Assembly: GCA_029855925.1 (NCBI GenBank)
Contig: JAGSHP010000057.1
Location: forward strand, 1-5,180
DNA: 5,180 nucleotides
Reading direction: 5' to 3'
Origin: Candidatus Thorarchaeota archaeon
GTDB lineage: Archaea > Asgardarchaeota > Thorarchaeia > Thorarchaeales > Thorarchaeaceae
A model generated the notes under the pieces. The model was not told where the DNA came from and searched no databases. It was given only the letters and a program-made list of their open reading frames with translations. Within the stretch, counting starts at the first letter, position 1. Every line of letters begins with the position of its first letter. Positions 4,368-5,180 of this stretch are shown here, piece by piece. The position numbers and the translations under genes were made by a program.

Positions 4368-5180
4368 TTGGATTACAAGACGATCGTCTGCGACGTCCTC
4401 GTTGTTGGTGCGGGCGGTGCTGGCTGCCGTGCAGCAATCGAGGCGGCGAAGCATAATATGGATGTTATAGTCATCAGCAAAGAACTCCTTGGCAAGGCGC
4501 ATACGGCAATGGCCGAGGGTGGATATAACGTTGCTATCGGGAATGTGGATCCCGATGACTCTCCCGATGTTCATTTCAAGGACACTGTTGTGGGTGGAAA
4601 CTATCTCAATAATCAAGAGCTTGTTGAGATACTAGTCAGTCAAGCGCCTACACGGGTGTATGACCTTGAGGAGATGGGTGCCGTCTTTGACCGAACCCCC
4701 GAGGGAAAGATCGCCCAGCGCCCATTTGGTAAACAGAGTTTTCGCCGTACAGCCTACGCCTCTGACCGAACAGGGTCGGAAATCATGGTCACATTGGTCG
4801 AGGCCATTCGTGGCAGTTCTGTTCGGGTCTACGACGAAATCTTTGCCACCCGATTTCTTGTTCATGATGGTCGCATTGCAGGAGTGACCGCTATCGACAT
4901 GAAACACGGTGACTTTCTTGTCTTCAGGGCAAAGTCAGTTGTTATGGCAACTGGTGGTGCTGGTCGAATATACGAGGTCACCAGTAACGCTCAGCTTGAT
5001 GTTGGCGATGGGTACGCCATGGCCTACGAGGCTGGCTGTGAACTCATAGACATGGAAATGGTTCAGTTTCACCCCACCGGCATGGTCAAGCCAAAGTCTG
5101 CCAGGGGTCGTCTTGTCACGGAGGCTGTTCGGGGCGAGGGCGGCATTCTCCTGAACAACCGCGGAGAACGGTTCATGAAC
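4368..5180 (+). CDS. succinate dehydrogenase/fumarate reductase flavoprotein subunit (5' part, open at window end)
   Basis: The first 271 residues of the FAD subunit that interconverts succinate and fumarate; full-length relatives are about 550-600 residues, so roughly half is present and the gene continues past the edge. The FAD-binding fold starts at DVLVVGAGGAGCRAAIEAA (9-27). AHTAMAEGGYN (44-54) contains His45 at the position that binds FAD covalently in SdhA and FrdA. RPFGKQSFRRTAYASDRTG (118-136), ATGGAGRIY (194-202) and DVGDGYAMA (211-219) are further family blocks. QFHPTGM (233-239) and EAVRGEGG (252-259) supply the substrate-binding His235 and active-site Arg255. The frame is open throughout from TTG 4368, preceded by GGAGG at 7 bases. 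L-aspartate oxidase is related but lacks the covalent-FAD histidine. Sequence alone does not tell dehydrogenase from fumarate reductase or thiol:fumarate reductase; iron-sulfur and anchor subunits would lie to the right. Confidence 0.9.
   Translation, partial: MDYKTIVCDVLVVGAGGAGCRAAIEAAKHNMDVIVISKELLGKAHTAMAEGGYNVAIGNVDPDDSPDVHFKDTVVGGNYLNNQELVEILVSQAPTRVYDLEEMGAVFDRTPEGKIAQRPFGKQSFRRTAYASDRTGSEIMVTLVEAIRGSSVRVYDEIFATRFLVHDGRIAGVTAIDMKHGDFLVFRAKSVVMATGGAGRIYEVTSNAQLDVGDGYAMAYEAGCELIDMEMVQFHPTGMVKPKSARGRLVTEAVRGEGGILLNNRGERFMN

Noticed and set aside
4059..4456. Plus-strand open frames in the region before the flavoprotein gene
   Set aside because: They oppose the more convincing minus-strand membrane gene or cross the promoter, palindrome and flavoprotein start, and have no ribosome binding sites or family resemblance.
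4368..5180. L-aspartate oxidase (NadB) as an alternative identity
   Set aside because: His45 in the AHTAMAEGG motif matches the covalent-FAD histidine of succinate dehydrogenase/fumarate reductase, which aspartate oxidases lack.

Overview
This window reads as ordinary archaeal chromosome, about half G+C. The evidence is a two-subunit class I fumarase, a single-domain KaiC-like ATPase joined to an Lrp/AsnC regulator, an archaeal-type prepilin peptidase, TATA-like boxes about 50-60 bases upstream of several starts, Shine-Dalgarno sequences of the GGAGGTGATC type, and frequent TTG starts. A small membrane protein resembling eukaryotic EMC6 fits an archaeon and would fit an Asgard lineage such as Thorarchaeia. 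That placement is inference; there is no rRNA or other decisive marker here.

Layout from left to right. (1) 101-463 (+): a three-helix EMC6-like membrane protein behind a clear TATA box. (2) 573-1777 (+): an Lrp/AsnC-type regulator whose stop codon overlaps the TTG start of a KaiC-like ATPase. An array of inverted-repeat half-sites lies over the likely core promoter of this pair. (3) 1807-2313 (-): an A24 prepilin peptidase, convergent with the ATPase gene across 29 bases. (4) 2314-2487: a divergent control region. (5) 2488-3984 (+): the alpha and beta subunits of a [4Fe-4S] fumarase with abutting reading frames, followed by a strong hairpin terminator. (6) 4031-4132 (-): a probable 33-residue single-helix membrane protein that appears to start at CTG behind a good Shine-Dalgarno sequence. 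(7) 4133-4367: a divergent control region with a perfect 14-base palindrome, a TATA box and a leader hairpin beside the ribosome binding site. (8) 4368-5180 (+): the N-terminal 271 residues of a succinate dehydrogenase/fumarate reductase flavoprotein, starting at TTG and open at the right edge.

Fumarase and the flavoprotein catalyse adjacent steps (malate-fumarate-succinate), so the right half looks like a locus for the C4-dicarboxylate arm of the citric acid cycle. The terminator and separate promoter signals suggest two transcription units. The left half combines a probable transcription/signalling pair (Lrp + KaiC-like), a pilin-processing enzyme and a membrane-insertion-type protein, with no demonstrated link among them. 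I see no mobile element, CRISPR array, RNA gene or clearly new multi-gene system. The points most worth checking are the coupled Lrp-KaiC pair with its promoter repeats, the CTG-started small membrane gene, and the palindrome and leader hairpin before the flavoprotein gene.
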